From the NCBI GenBank assembly GCA_020060625.1, contig JAGUZU010000057.1:1-64000 (forward strand): 64,000 nt of DNA, given 5' to 3'. Each line of letters starts with the position of its first letter. Position 1 is the first letter of the stretch. The notes beneath the pieces were generated by a model. The model had not been told where the DNA came from. It was given only the letters and a program-made list of their open reading frames with translations, and ran no database searches. Shown piece after piece: positions 35,362-43,260 of this stretch. Source of the DNA: Anaerolineales bacterium (GTDB taxonomy: Bacteria; Chloroflexota; Anaerolineae; Anaerolineales; Villigracilaceae). A program made the position numbers and the translations under genes.

Positions 35362-36948
35362 ATGAACTCGAAGAGCTTTCGTTTTGTTATTTTCCTTATT
35401 ATTATTTTGGCGGCTTTCGGCATGGGGGGAATGATTTCCGGTTCTTCTGCGCAAGAACCTGCACCAACGCCCACTCCCTTGCCCGCACCCACGACAGTGC
35501 CGGTTACGGCAGTTGTTCGTGACTTGGAAAGCCGTATCGAACGATTGGAGATCGTGCAAGCGGAGACCATTAATTCTTTAACTTCAATTAATGAGTACAA
35601 TGAATTCTTGTTCACTTTAACAGGGGGGATTATCGCGCTTCTGGTTGGGATTCAGGGCTTTGCAACTTATATCCAGTTTAGGCGGGAACGGGAACGTGAA
35701 GAGCGCCAAATTCGGCGCGAATCCGCCATGGATGACGCTCAATTGACAGGCGCGAAACGGGTATCGGACATTATGACGGTCGTTCAACAGACTCTTGAAA
35801 GCCGCCTCCTTGCGGAGCAGGCGGAACGTGAAAAAGCCAAGAAATTGGAAGAACAACTTAATGATGTCGCCAATAAATTCGAGCGTTTGGACAATTTTTA
35901 CCAAAGTTTTCAATCAAATATTCGCAGGTTGCGGACAGAGTTGGAGCAAGAAGCCTTGCAATTAGCGCGGCTGGGGCGCCATGATTTTAGAGGAAAATCC
36001 AATGAGCTTAATGATTTTACGCGCAGCTTTGACCAATTTATGTCGGGTTATAAAAGTGTGGAAGAGGGCGGCAACCCCTTCACAGCCCGAGTCCCATATA
36101 TTCGCGGAATAGCTGCTCATTATTCGAATCAACCTGAAATTGCGGAAGAATTTCTGAAGCAGGTTGTAAGCCGCGAAAGCCCTGAACCAGGCGAAGAGCT
36201 TGTAGCGTACAACCGCCGCAAGGCAAATTCCTATTATTATCTTGGCTTGAACGGTTCTAATTTTGGGCGGTACGAAGATGCCATCAAATATTTTGAAGCT
36301 GCCAATAGCCTTGATTCTGACAGCAGGGATTTTCTTACGAAAGCAGTGATTGTCGAAGCTTATGTTATGTCTGGTGATTTTCTTTCCGCAGGGAAGGTTT
36401 TGACTGATGTCGATACTCGAATGCAGGAAATCGAACAATTGGTTGGAAAACTCCGTAATTCTGAATTTCGTCTTAAGAGTCGCGTCGCCCTTATAAAAGC
36501 GAATATTCTCATTCTCAAAGGAATGGATGATTGGAAGAGCGAAGCCAAAGCCTTGTTGCTGCCTGTGCATGAGGCGGATCCCTCGTACTATTATATAACT
36601 GCCACGCTTGCGCAGTTATCCCATTTGCAGGGCGATAAGCAATTGGCAAAGGAGCTGTTTCAGGATGTTTACGATACCATTTTGACGCTGGCGGATATCC
36701 ATACGATACGCGAAGCACGTTCCAAGATACTCCTGCTCATGATCGCGGGGATGGCGGCAAAATACATCGGGCATGAAAAACAATCGAAGGATTATCTGGA
36801 TCAGGCGGTTGACCTTTGCGGCAGCTTGCCGACCATTGATTCTCAAATCTGCACTGTGTTTTCCACCCTTACAAAGCGAAATGAATCGTCCGATACGATC
36901 AAGCAGCATATTGATTTGATACGCAATGGGGGGATTTTAGTAACGTGA
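35362..36948 (+). CDS. Membrane-anchored coiled-coil/TPR protein
   Basis: This 528-aa protein has an N-terminal hydrophobic segment (about 8-24), a Pro/Thr linker, a short coiled coil, a membrane helix (FLFTLTGGIIALLVGIQGF, about 75-95), a long charged coiled coil (about 100-190) and helical repeats of TPR type to the end (for example RKANSYYYLGLNGSNFGRYEDAIKYFEAA spread over one repeat). It looks like a membrane scaffold with a cytoplasmic TPR domain. AAGGAGG precedes the ATG. First gene of an otherwise unrecognised signalling cassette. Confidence 0.75.
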   Translation: MNSKSFRFVIFLIIILAAFGMGGMISGSSAQEPAPTPTPLPAPTTVPVTAVVRDLESRIERLEIVQAETINSLTSINEYNEFLFTLTGGIIALLVGIQGFATYIQFRREREREERQIRRESAMDDAQLTGAKRVSDIMTVVQQTLESRLLAEQAEREKAKKLEEQLNDVANKFERLDNFYQSFQSNIRRLRTELEQEALQLARLGRHDFRGKSNELNDFTRSFDQFMSGYKSVEEGGNPFTARVPYIRGIAAHYSNQPEIAEEFLKQVVSRESPEPGEELVAYNRRKANSYYYLGLNGSNFGRYEDAIKYFEAANSLDSDSRDFLTKAVIVEAYVMSGDFLSAGKVLTDVDTRMQEIEQLVGKLRNSEFRLKSRVALIKANILILKGMDDWKSEAKALLLPVHEADPSYYYITATLAQLSHLQGDKQLAKELFQDVYDTILTLADIHTIREARSKILLLMIAGMAAKYIGHEKQSKDYLDQAVDLCGSLPTIDSQICTVFSTLTKRNESSDTIKQHIDLIRNGGILVT

Positions 36949-36979
36949 TGGTTTTTAGTTCCAATACCGCGGATGAATT

Positions 36980-38488
36980 ATGAAAGAGACCTATCCTTCG
37001 AAAGCCCAGTTTAATGATTTTGATTTCCGCGAACTGCCCATTGGGGTCTATATGACTTCCCTGGATGGGCAGTTTATTGTTGCCAATCGGGCGATGCGTC
37101 AGATGTTGAAGTTGCCGCTGGCAGGCGACCTGGATGCGAATATTACACAGTTTTATGCCAACCCGGAAGACCGGGAGGCGGCGATTCAAGCGGCGGTCAA
37201 ACTTGCGAAACAAGGCAAAAATGTCGAGCGCGGGATATTATTCCTGAGGGTTGGGGAACGGGAATTATACGTCGAGGATTACTGCAAGATCCTTCAGGAT
37301 GACAATGGACAGGCGACTGGTTTTGTGGGTTGTATGGTGGATATCACAAACGATTATGAGACGAAGCAACATGAGAAGGAATTGCAGGAAAGGGTCGAAG
37401 AGCTTCGTTTTGATATTGGACGGATACTGCACGCAAACACGACCACGTTGATGATGGTCAAGCAGACGTTGGATGCGGTGGCGGAGGCTTTTGAACCCAA
37501 ACCGTACCGGGATATGGCTGTCCCGCAGGCGGAGGAAGTGGAGTCTATTCTTACAGAACAGGGCAATTTACTGGCAAGCGCCATTGATCGTCTCCTTCAG
37601 AGTGCCGATGAGGCGCGGCGACTTAAGGCGCTGCCTGAAAACCACTGGGCTAAATTACAGGGATTTTCGGATTTTTTGCGCGAATATAAGGAACGGATTC
37701 CGACTCCAGAACTATATCCTGTTACATTGAGAAAACTTGCCAATGAAGTGGGACAAATTCATGCAGCAATTGCTCCTGGACATCTTTCACGCGAATCAGT
37801 GCGCGAACTGCAAAATTCGGCATGGCATCTGGAGCGATTGACCAATCTGATTGAAGTGCTTGAAACACGCGCGGCGGTGATTCAAATGGATTACACCATT
37901 CACAGCCTGCGCGAATTCATTACCACAGACAAGCGTGAGGATATTCCGCGGAAAAACATGAGCGTCAAAGCGTTGATCGAGGAGTGCGCCCGGCGAATGG
38001 CAGAATACGCACGCAGCCTCAAAATTGACATTGACCACAAGGAAGTGGAGGATGCGGACGTAAATGTTGTTGAGCAGGATATGATACGCGCCTTGAATAA
38101 CCTCCTGCACAACGCCATTAAATATTCCTGGCGGCGTGACCCCGAACGAACAAAGCCTGCCTGGGTGTCTGTGCGCGCAAATGTAGTGGGTGGGCAGGTA
38201 CACATTGAATTCGAGAATTGGGGCGTGCCGGTCAAACGCGAAGAGATCGAGACGGGCAAGATTTTCGAACTCGGCTATCGAGGGGAATTATCCAAGGATC
38301 GGGGACGCCTTGGTACCGGCATCGGGCTGACGGATGCGCGGCGAGTAGCGGAAGCGCACGGCGGACGTTTGGAGATCGAGAGTCACCCGGCGCTTCGGGT
38401 TACCCGGAACGAAAAGAGCGAGAAATATTACCGCCAACCTTTCCTTACGAAAGTCACGATGATATTGCCTGTAGCAGGCAGGACATAA
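36980..38488 (+). CDS. PAS-domain histidine kinase-like protein
   Basis: This 502-aa cytoplasmic protein has an N-terminal PAS domain (about 15-130, LPIGVYMTSLDGQFIVANRAM), a helical middle and a C-terminal GHKL ATPase (N-box RALNNLLHNAIKYS, glycine motif GTGIGLTDARR). In the middle, DIGRILHANTTTLMM could hold a phospho-His, but it does not match a standard dimerisation box, and the G1 box reads FENWGVPV rather than DNG. It probably signals to the receiver encoded next. Confidence 0.8.
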   Translation: MKETYPSKAQFNDFDFRELPIGVYMTSLDGQFIVANRAMRQMLKLPLAGDLDANITQFYANPEDREAAIQAAVKLAKQGKNVERGILFLRVGERELYVEDYCKILQDDNGQATGFVGCMVDITNDYETKQHEKELQERVEELRFDIGRILHANTTTLMMVKQTLDAVAEAFEPKPYRDMAVPQAEEVESILTEQGNLLASAIDRLLQSADEARRLKALPENHWAKLQGFSDFLREYKERIPTPELYPVTLRKLANEVGQIHAAIAPGHLSRESVRELQNSAWHLERLTNLIEVLETRAAVIQMDYTIHSLREFITTDKREDIPRKNMSVKALIEECARRMAEYARSLKIDIDHKEVEDADVNVVEQDMIRALNNLLHNAIKYSWRRDPERTKPAWVSVRANVVGGQVHIEFENWGVPVKREEIETGKIFELGYRGELSKDRGRLGTGIGLTDARRVAEAHGGRLEIESHPALRVTRNEKSEKYYRQPFLTKVTMILPVAGRT

Positions 38489-38508
38489 ACCACATTGGGA
38501 GGTACCAC

Positions 38509-39030
38509 GTGAAGATCAAAGTTTTATGGGTGGAAGACAGCGCGCGGCTGGAATTGAGAAAATTGACCGGTCCCATTTATATCAGTGGAAATTACGATAT
38601 GAATTTGGCAGAGGACGCCACAAGCGCGGTCCGTTATTTGCAGTCGAAAGTATATGATGCAGTCGTTCTCGATATGCGTTTGCCGCCCGGGATCGACGAT
38701 TATTGGATCAATATTTATCGCGACAGGGGGGAAGATAAGGCGGATGCGCGGCTCGGTCTGGAGTTGGCAGGTTGGATGTTCAATGGACGAAGCGCCAATG
38801 CTCCTTTCTCCCCGCCAGGCTGGCTCACGCCTTATCATGTAGGTGTCTTCACTGTGGAAAATGATAATTCGGTTCATTCCAAACTCAATGAATTGGGCAT
38901 CAGGGTGTTTCAGCATAAAACCGCCGGACTCGCCGATACAATTCTGATCGATATCATTAAAAGGATTGTGGAACAAGGCGCTGGTCTTGTCCGTGCCGGA
39001 AAAGGAGAATCAGATGGAAATCCCGTTTGA
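38509..39030 (+). CDS. Receiver-like response regulator without output domain
   Basis: This 173-aa protein is a receiver-type domain with the acidic pair in LWVEDSAR and a likely phospho-acceptor Asp in AVVLDMRLPPG. The usual compact receiver is lengthened by an insert (about 65-105, IDDYWINIYRDRGEDKADAR). There is no DNA-binding domain, so it probably acts by protein contact. The GTG at 38509 is chosen because GGGAGG lies 5-10 bases upstream; earlier codons overlap the kinase gene. It overlaps the next gene by 17 bp. Confidence 0.75.
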   Translation: MKIKVLWVEDSARLELRKLTGPIYISGNYDMNLAEDATSAVRYLQSKVYDAVVLDMRLPPGIDDYWINIYRDRGEDKADARLGLELAGWMFNGRSANAPFSPPGWLTPYHVGVFTVENDNSVHSKLNELGIRVFQHKTAGLADTILIDIIKRIVEQGAGLVRAGKGESDGNPV

Positions 39031-40207
39031 TGGGATTCTGACCCTTTTGATTTTTCTGGTCGGCATACCTGCCCTGGTTTTGCAGTTAATTTCAGCGGCA
39101 GAACGCCGCGCAGCGATGAAGCGGAATGGGTTGGATGTTCAGTTGTTTCTTAAGCGGGCGCTTTATATTATCCTCGTGGGACTGGTATTGCAATTTCTTG
39201 TATCCCATTGGCTGGCGGATGTTGCCGGGATTGGGGAGACGGATAAACGGCTTGTTGAGCAGTTGTTGTGGCTGCTGATTTTTATTCCCCTGTTTTATCT
39301 TGCCATCCGGGTCTCCCGACAAATACCAGAACAATATGGCCGCAGGGAGAAAATCGTAGAAAAATTAACCAATGATGTGCTTGTGGATGCGCGGAGGAAG
39401 ATACGCGTTGGCGGGGCAATTTTTGCTGATCTTGCCAACCTCGGTAAACAATGCGATCCTGGGCAAGAGCGTGAAATGGTAATTGACGCCTTGATGAAAA
39501 TTGTCAAGGATATTACATCCAACATGGACTATAAAGGTGATTCTTTTGAGACGTTGGTTGATGAACTGGTGCATATGCTCGCTTCCGATCCCGAGCCGAG
39601 GGACTTGGTCAATTATGATGCTGCGATAAAAATTCTCACAGCTATTTTATCGGCGCAGTCACACTTGGAAACCGACAACGACAAACAACGCGCCATCCAC
39701 GCCATTAGTAAACTTGGACAGACACTGATTGTTCATTTTAAATCCGTGGAAAGGGATAACATCATCCTTGAATACATCGATTCCCTGGAACTTGCACTGC
39801 CAAAACACGAAATGCTGACGGAAATCAGCCAGGGATTGTTCGAGATCGGCGTATGTGCTGTTAAAGAAGACCATGATTTTGTTTTTGTTGCCGCGCTCGA
39901 CAAAATGACCACGTTTGCCGCGAATTACTCGCCCCTGCCGGATGAATTTGTGACCGACTTGCTCGGTCTTGTGTCCCATTATTGGACACAGGACGGCAGC
40001 CGAAAACAACTCGCGCGGGATAAGTTCAATGAGATCAAAAAGTTTCTCAAGAAACCCATTCTCTCCACTCTGGAGCGGTCAAGACAACACCTGATTTCGA
40101 CCATGTATTTCGATGAGGCGGATAAACTGGCTCAAATGGCGGACGATATTCGACGGGAGGCAGCAACGAAGAAGAAAGGCAAGAGAAAACCCCTCAACAA
40201 AAAATGA
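39014..40207 (+). CDS. Three-helix membrane protein, last gene of signalling cassette
   Basis: This 397-aa protein has three N-terminal membrane helices (about 8-26, 46-66 and 78-97) and a long soluble helical region, ending in a basic tail (KKKGKRKPLNKK). I do not recognise the family. The start at 39014 follows AAAGGAGAATCAG and overlaps the receiver gene, which suggests they work together; it may be the membrane target of the receiver. An intrinsic terminator follows. Confidence 0.7.
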   Translation: MEIPFDGILTLLIFLVGIPALVLQLISAAERRAAMKRNGLDVQLFLKRALYIILVGLVLQFLVSHWLADVAGIGETDKRLVEQLLWLLIFIPLFYLAIRVSRQIPEQYGRREKIVEKLTNDVLVDARRKIRVGGAIFADLANLGKQCDPGQEREMVIDALMKIVKDITSNMDYKGDSFETLVDELVHMLASDPEPRDLVNYDAAIKILTAILSAQSHLETDNDKQRAIHAISKLGQTLIVHFKSVERDNIILEYIDSLELALPKHEMLTEISQGLFEIGVCAVKEDHDFVFVAALDKMTTFAANYSPLPDEFVTDLLGLVSHYWTQDGSRKQLARDKFNEIKKFLKKPILSTLERSRQHLISTMYFDEADKLAQMADDIRREAATKKKGKRKPLNKK

Positions 40208-40236
40208 GACGACCTTTCGAGTCGTCTCATTTTTTG
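40199..40236. terminator. Bidirectional intrinsic terminator
   Basis: Arms AAAATGAGACGAC (40201-40213) and GTCGTCTCATTTT (40221-40233) form a perfect 13-bp stem with a 7-base loop and T-tract. It ends the signalling cassette on plus and, being A/T-flanked on both sides, the small pspC-like gene on minus. Confidence 0.9.
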
Positions 40237-40428
40237 CTATTGCTCCGGCGTGACGATTGCCATGATGAGATACACCAGCAGCATCGCGCCGTTGAAGGTG
40301 AAGAATCCCAGCACGAACAACAAGCGGACGATGGTGGGGTCAATGTTGAGATAGTCGCCGAGACCCGCGCACACGCCTGCGATCATGCGGTTGGATTTGC
40401 TCCGCGTGAGAGTTTTGTAATCGGTCAT
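40237..40428 (-). CDS. PspC-domain membrane protein
   Basis: This 63-aa protein matches the PspC domain (LTRSKSNRMIAGVCAGLGDY, then one hydrophobic helix VRLLFVLGFFTFNGAMLLVY). Such proteins belong to envelope-stress systems, but no pspA is nearby. AAGGAG lies just before the ATG at 40428; an upstream ATG at 40452 is less likely. Confidence 0.88.
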   Translation of the reverse strand: MTDYKTLTRSKSNRMIAGVCAGLGDYLNIDPTIVRLLFVLGFFTFNGAMLLVYLIMAIVTPEQ

Positions 40429-40486
40429 GTTAGCTCCTTTCGTTTTGTCCATTTGCTTTACGCAGGTATACGAAAAGGGTTGCGGG

Positions 40487-40864
40487 TTATTTGTATTTTC
40501 GTCCTTCGAGATAATTGGCGATTGCTGCGTACAGTAGAAAGATTCCCAGCGCGATGAACAGCGCTGCCTGCAAGCCGAGCCACCTCAACTGCCATACGCC
40601 GAACCCCGCAAAAACCGTGCCGACCAGACCGTAAAAAATCGCGTTGCGCATATACACTGAGCGGACTCGTTTGGATTGGAACAGGTTTCGCGCAGTGAGC
40701 TGCTCCAATTGATGGACTTCGTCCTCGTGGCGATTTTTGCAGGCAAGCACATCATCCGCAACGGCTGCGCACTCAGAGCAAAGTCCGCGCTGACAGTATT
40801 TGCACACGCCAACGGCGGGGGAGGCGGGGTGGTAGAAGCAGTTCAAATTTTCTCCATTCCACAT
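40487..40864 (-). CDS. B-box-type zinc-binding membrane protein
   Basis: This 125-aa protein starts with a Cys/His cluster (CFYHPASPAVGVCKYC, GLCSEC) of the B-box zinc-finger kind, followed by a charged region and two membrane helices (about 74-92 and 95-115). The zinc site probably binds a partner protein in the cytoplasm. It overlaps the upstream DUF3795 gene by 22 bp, so the two are coupled. Confidence 0.75.
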   Translation of the reverse strand: MWNGENLNCFYHPASPAVGVCKYCQRGLCSECAAVADDVLACKNRHEDEVHQLEQLTARNLFQSKRVRSVYMRNAIFYGLVGTVFAGFGVWQLRWLGLQAALFIALGIFLLYAAIANYLEGRKYK

Positions 40865-41250
40865 TTGGAGCAGGCGCGGTCATGCAGGGATACAACACCG
40901 CTGCAATGGACACAAGTCCATTTTTGTTTTTCTTCGCGCAGATGTTGAATTGCGCCGACAGCCTTGATTCGGAGCCCATTCTCGATCAAACTGACCTGAT
41001 ACCTCTGCCTGTAACTTTTGTCGAGACGCTTGATGGTGGCACAGGGAAAAGAAAGGCACTCGAAACAATAGCGGATGCCATGATCGAAGACGCAGTCTTT
41101 TATTTTGCATTTCCGACAATGCTCAGGCTTGCTGGCGTCTCTCCCGAGGCAGCCGGGGCAGGGTTTACTCTTTCGGAGATGCGCGTAGCAAACAGCGCAG
41201 GTAATTCCACATGGGGCGAGCAGATGGATTGCAATGGGATCCGTTTTCAT
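40843..41250 (-). CDS. DUF3795-like cysteine-rich protein
   Basis: This 135-aa protein has a Cys-rich N-terminal half (CGITCAVCYAH, CPGCLG, CRKCKIKDC, CFECLSFPC) typical of DUF3795, and a C-terminal CxxC pair (CVHC, CSKC) of zinc-ribbon type. Metal binding is likely; the function is unknown. The ATG at 41250 is the second in frame; one at 41262 is possible. Confidence 0.8.
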   Translation of the reverse strand: MKTDPIAIHLLAPCGITCAVCYAHLRKSKPCPGCLGRDASKPEHCRKCKIKDCVFDHGIRYCFECLSFPCATIKRLDKSYRQRYQVSLIENGLRIKAVGAIQHLREEKQKWTCVHCSGVVSLHDRACSKCGMEKI

Positions 41251-41265
41251 GGCTTGTTTCAAGGT

Positions 41266-41910
41266 TTATACTTTTACCACTGGGTGCCTCAACACCGTCT
41301 TCATTTTATCAGGCGCGGCTTTGCGCGGATCGCTGATGTATATCTCGTGATGCTTGCCATTCGGACCGACGTTGTCCTTCAAGCCATTCTCCGCCATGAA
41401 CTCGCGCATCCGTTCGATGGTGGCAGGCTCAGTGGCATACGGTCCGATGTGCATGGTTTGCACGCATAAACCTTCTTCAAAATGAGCCAGCCGAACTTTG
41501 GAGAGCATCTCGCTATCTCCCTTTTTCTTGCGGACTTGTTCGCGGGCTTCCTTGAAGATTTCCAGCGTAACAACATCCGGCTGTAGGATCATCAGCGTGT
41601 AAAACCAGTTGTCCTTGACGGTGATGTCGAAGAAACCGTCTTCCACCCACCATAATCCTTCCAATGCCATAACCGGATAATCAATTGCATTCGTCTTGCG
41701 TTTCTTGAGCATGAACTTGAGAGTGTAAGACAGGCTGTAAAGCGCCTGTGTCGCTTCGGCAAAGGACGGCGACTTGCCCGGCTCAGAACCTTTTTCGATT
41801 GCGCCATCGATCATCGCAAATTGCAGGTTCGGCGCTTGCGCAGCCTCGACCTTTTTTGCCGAGGGTTGATAGAGATGCTTGTATTGTTTTTTTAGATCCA
41901 GAACTTTCAT
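41266..41910 (-). CDS. GyrI-like small-molecule-binding protein
   Basis: This 214-aa cytoplasmic protein matches the GyrI-like/AraC-effector domain (LWWVEDGFFDIT, then GLCVQTMHIGPYATEPATIER and the ending EIYISDPRKAAPDKMKTVLR). The family binds small, often cationic or drug-like, ligands and some members hydrolyse cyclopropanoids. No DNA-binding domain is attached. AAGGAG precedes the ATG at 41910, lying within the end of the polymerase IV gene. Confidence 0.85.
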   Translation of the reverse strand: MKVLDLKKQYKHLYQPSAKKVEAAQAPNLQFAMIDGAIEKGSEPGKSPSFAEATQALYSLSYTLKFMLKKRKTNAIDYPVMALEGLWWVEDGFFDITVKDNWFYTLMILQPDVVTLEIFKEAREQVRKKKGDSEMLSKVRLAHFEEGLCVQTMHIGPYATEPATIERMREFMAENGLKDNVGPNGKHHEIYISDPRKAAPDKMKTVLRHPVVKV

Positions 41911-41911
41911 T

Positions 41912-43075
41912 TCAATCTCCTTTTCGGATGACATTTTTTCCATACTTTTCTTGAAGTTCATCCACCACTTCTTGTAACTTGCGGGACTTTTCGCTTCCGA
42001 CGTCCCACAAGCTGAGTTGACGCGCCGGACTTCCGATTCCGCTGACGCCGACTCCGATAAGTCTGACGGCTTGATTCGGCTTGCGGACGGTGTTCATCAA
42101 TTTGACGGCGGCGCGAAAGATCTCATCCTCGTTATCAGTTGAAGTAGGCAATGTGACTTGTCTTGTTAGTGTGGTGAAATCGGGCCAGCGGATTTTCAGT
42201 TTGACGGTTTTGCCCGCCAGATCGTTCCTGCGTAATTGACTCGCCACATCATGCGCCTGCTCACGCAACGTTTTTTCGAGAGTCTTCTGGTCGTGAACGT
42301 CCACGTTGAAGGTGGTTTCCTGGCTGACAGATTTCGTTTCGGATTCGGTGGTGACGGGGCGGTTGTCGATGCCGTGGGCGTGATGCCAGAGATCGCGTCC
42401 GTTTTCGCCGAAGAGGCTGACGAGTTCGCGTTCGGGCCAGTTGGCGATGTCTCCAATGGTGTGAATGCCAAGCTCGACAAGGCGGGCATTTGTTTTCGGT
42501 CCCACACCCCAGAGCATGTCGGCGGGGAGGGGCGCAAGGAATTTAGATTCTTCTCCGGCAGGGACAACGGTGAAGCCGAAGGGCGGCTCGTTCTTTTTCT
42601 TGCTCGATTTTTTACCAACCTCGGTAGCAATCTTCGCCACAAGTTTATTGGATGCAATGCCAACGCTCGAGGGTAGATTCAGCTCGGTTCGTATCGCAGA
42701 TTGCAGGTCCAGTGCGAGGCGGGTTTTGTCCGCTTGAATGTCGGTGATGTCGAGAAAGGCTTCGTCGATGGAAATCTGCTCTATAAGCGGCGTCAGGTTG
42801 TGAAGTTTTTCCATCACCTTTTGAGAATATTCGCTGTAAAGTTTATGCCTGCCGGGTACGATGATGAGACCGCGGCATAAATGCGCGGCTCTGGACATGG
42901 GCATGGCGCTGCGGATGCCAAGCGCGCGGGCGGCATACGAGCACGAAGCGACCACGCCGCGTTCATCGGGCTTGCCGCCAACCGCAAAGGGCTTGCCGCG
43001 CAGTTGCGGATTTTGGATTTCTTCGACCGAACAATAGAAGGCATCGAGGTCAAGGTGCAGAATTGTGCGGGGCAT
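41912..43075 (-). CDS. dinB: DNA polymerase IV
   Basis: This 387-aa Y-family translesion polymerase has the catalytic carboxylates in LHLDLDAFYCSVEE and ISIDEAFLDIT, the VGIASNKLVAKIATEVGK palm segment, the helix-hairpin-helix LWGVGPKTNARLVELGI and the little-finger domain, and ends in a C-terminal tail without an obvious clamp-binding QL(S/D)LF; LSLWD near the end may serve. MPRTIL is the expected N-terminus. TATAAT on the minus strand (43082-43087) lies only 6 bases before the ATG with no Shine-Dalgarno sequence, which suggests a leaderless message. First of four same-strand genes. Confidence 0.95.
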   Translation of the reverse strand: MPRTILHLDLDAFYCSVEEIQNPQLRGKPFAVGGKPDERGVVASCSYAARALGIRSAMPMSRAAHLCRGLIIVPGRHKLYSEYSQKVMEKLHNLTPLIEQISIDEAFLDITDIQADKTRLALDLQSAIRTELNLPSSVGIASNKLVAKIATEVGKKSSKKKNEPPFGFTVVPAGEESKFLAPLPADMLWGVGPKTNARLVELGIHTIGDIANWPERELVSLFGENGRDLWHHAHGIDNRPVTTESETKSVSQETTFNVDVHDQKTLEKTLREQAHDVASQLRRNDLAGKTVKLKIRWPDFTTLTRQVTLPTSTDNEDEIFRAAVKLMNTVRKPNQAVRLIGVGVSGIGSPARQLSLWDVGSEKSRKLQEVVDELQEKYGKNVIRKGD

Positions 43076-43153
43076 GCTTTCATTATATAGCAGGAGATTT
43101 GGGGCGGTGGAAGGATAGGACAAAAAGACCATGAAATTGCCCTGTTTCAATTG

Positions 43154-43182
43154 TTGAACATTTGTTAAAGAAAAGTTATACT
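43154..43182 (+). promoter_or_regulatory. Promoter of the NBR1-Ig-like protein gene
   Basis: TTGAAC (43154-43159) and TATACT (43177-43182) are separated by 17 bp. The start codon is about 80 bp downstream. Confidence 0.7.
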
Positions 43183-43198
43183 ATACACAGCGTATAGT
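43180..43198. promoter_or_regulatory. Operator-like palindrome overlapping the -10
   Basis: ACTATAC (43180-43186) and GTATAGT (43192-43198) form a perfect 7-bp inverted repeat with 5-bp spacing. It covers the end of the -10 and the expected transcription start, a typical repressor position. The binding protein is unknown. Confidence 0.5.
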
Positions 43199-43260
43199 CA
43201 TAAGGAACTTTTTAGAATTTTTTGCGTCCTTATTTTGTATTTAAGTCGATGGAGGAAGAA

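Noticed and set aside
40882-41469. Plus-strand open frame of 195 codons over the DUF3795 and GyrI-like genes
   Set aside because: It is antisense to two proteins with clear family motifs and ribosome-binding sites.
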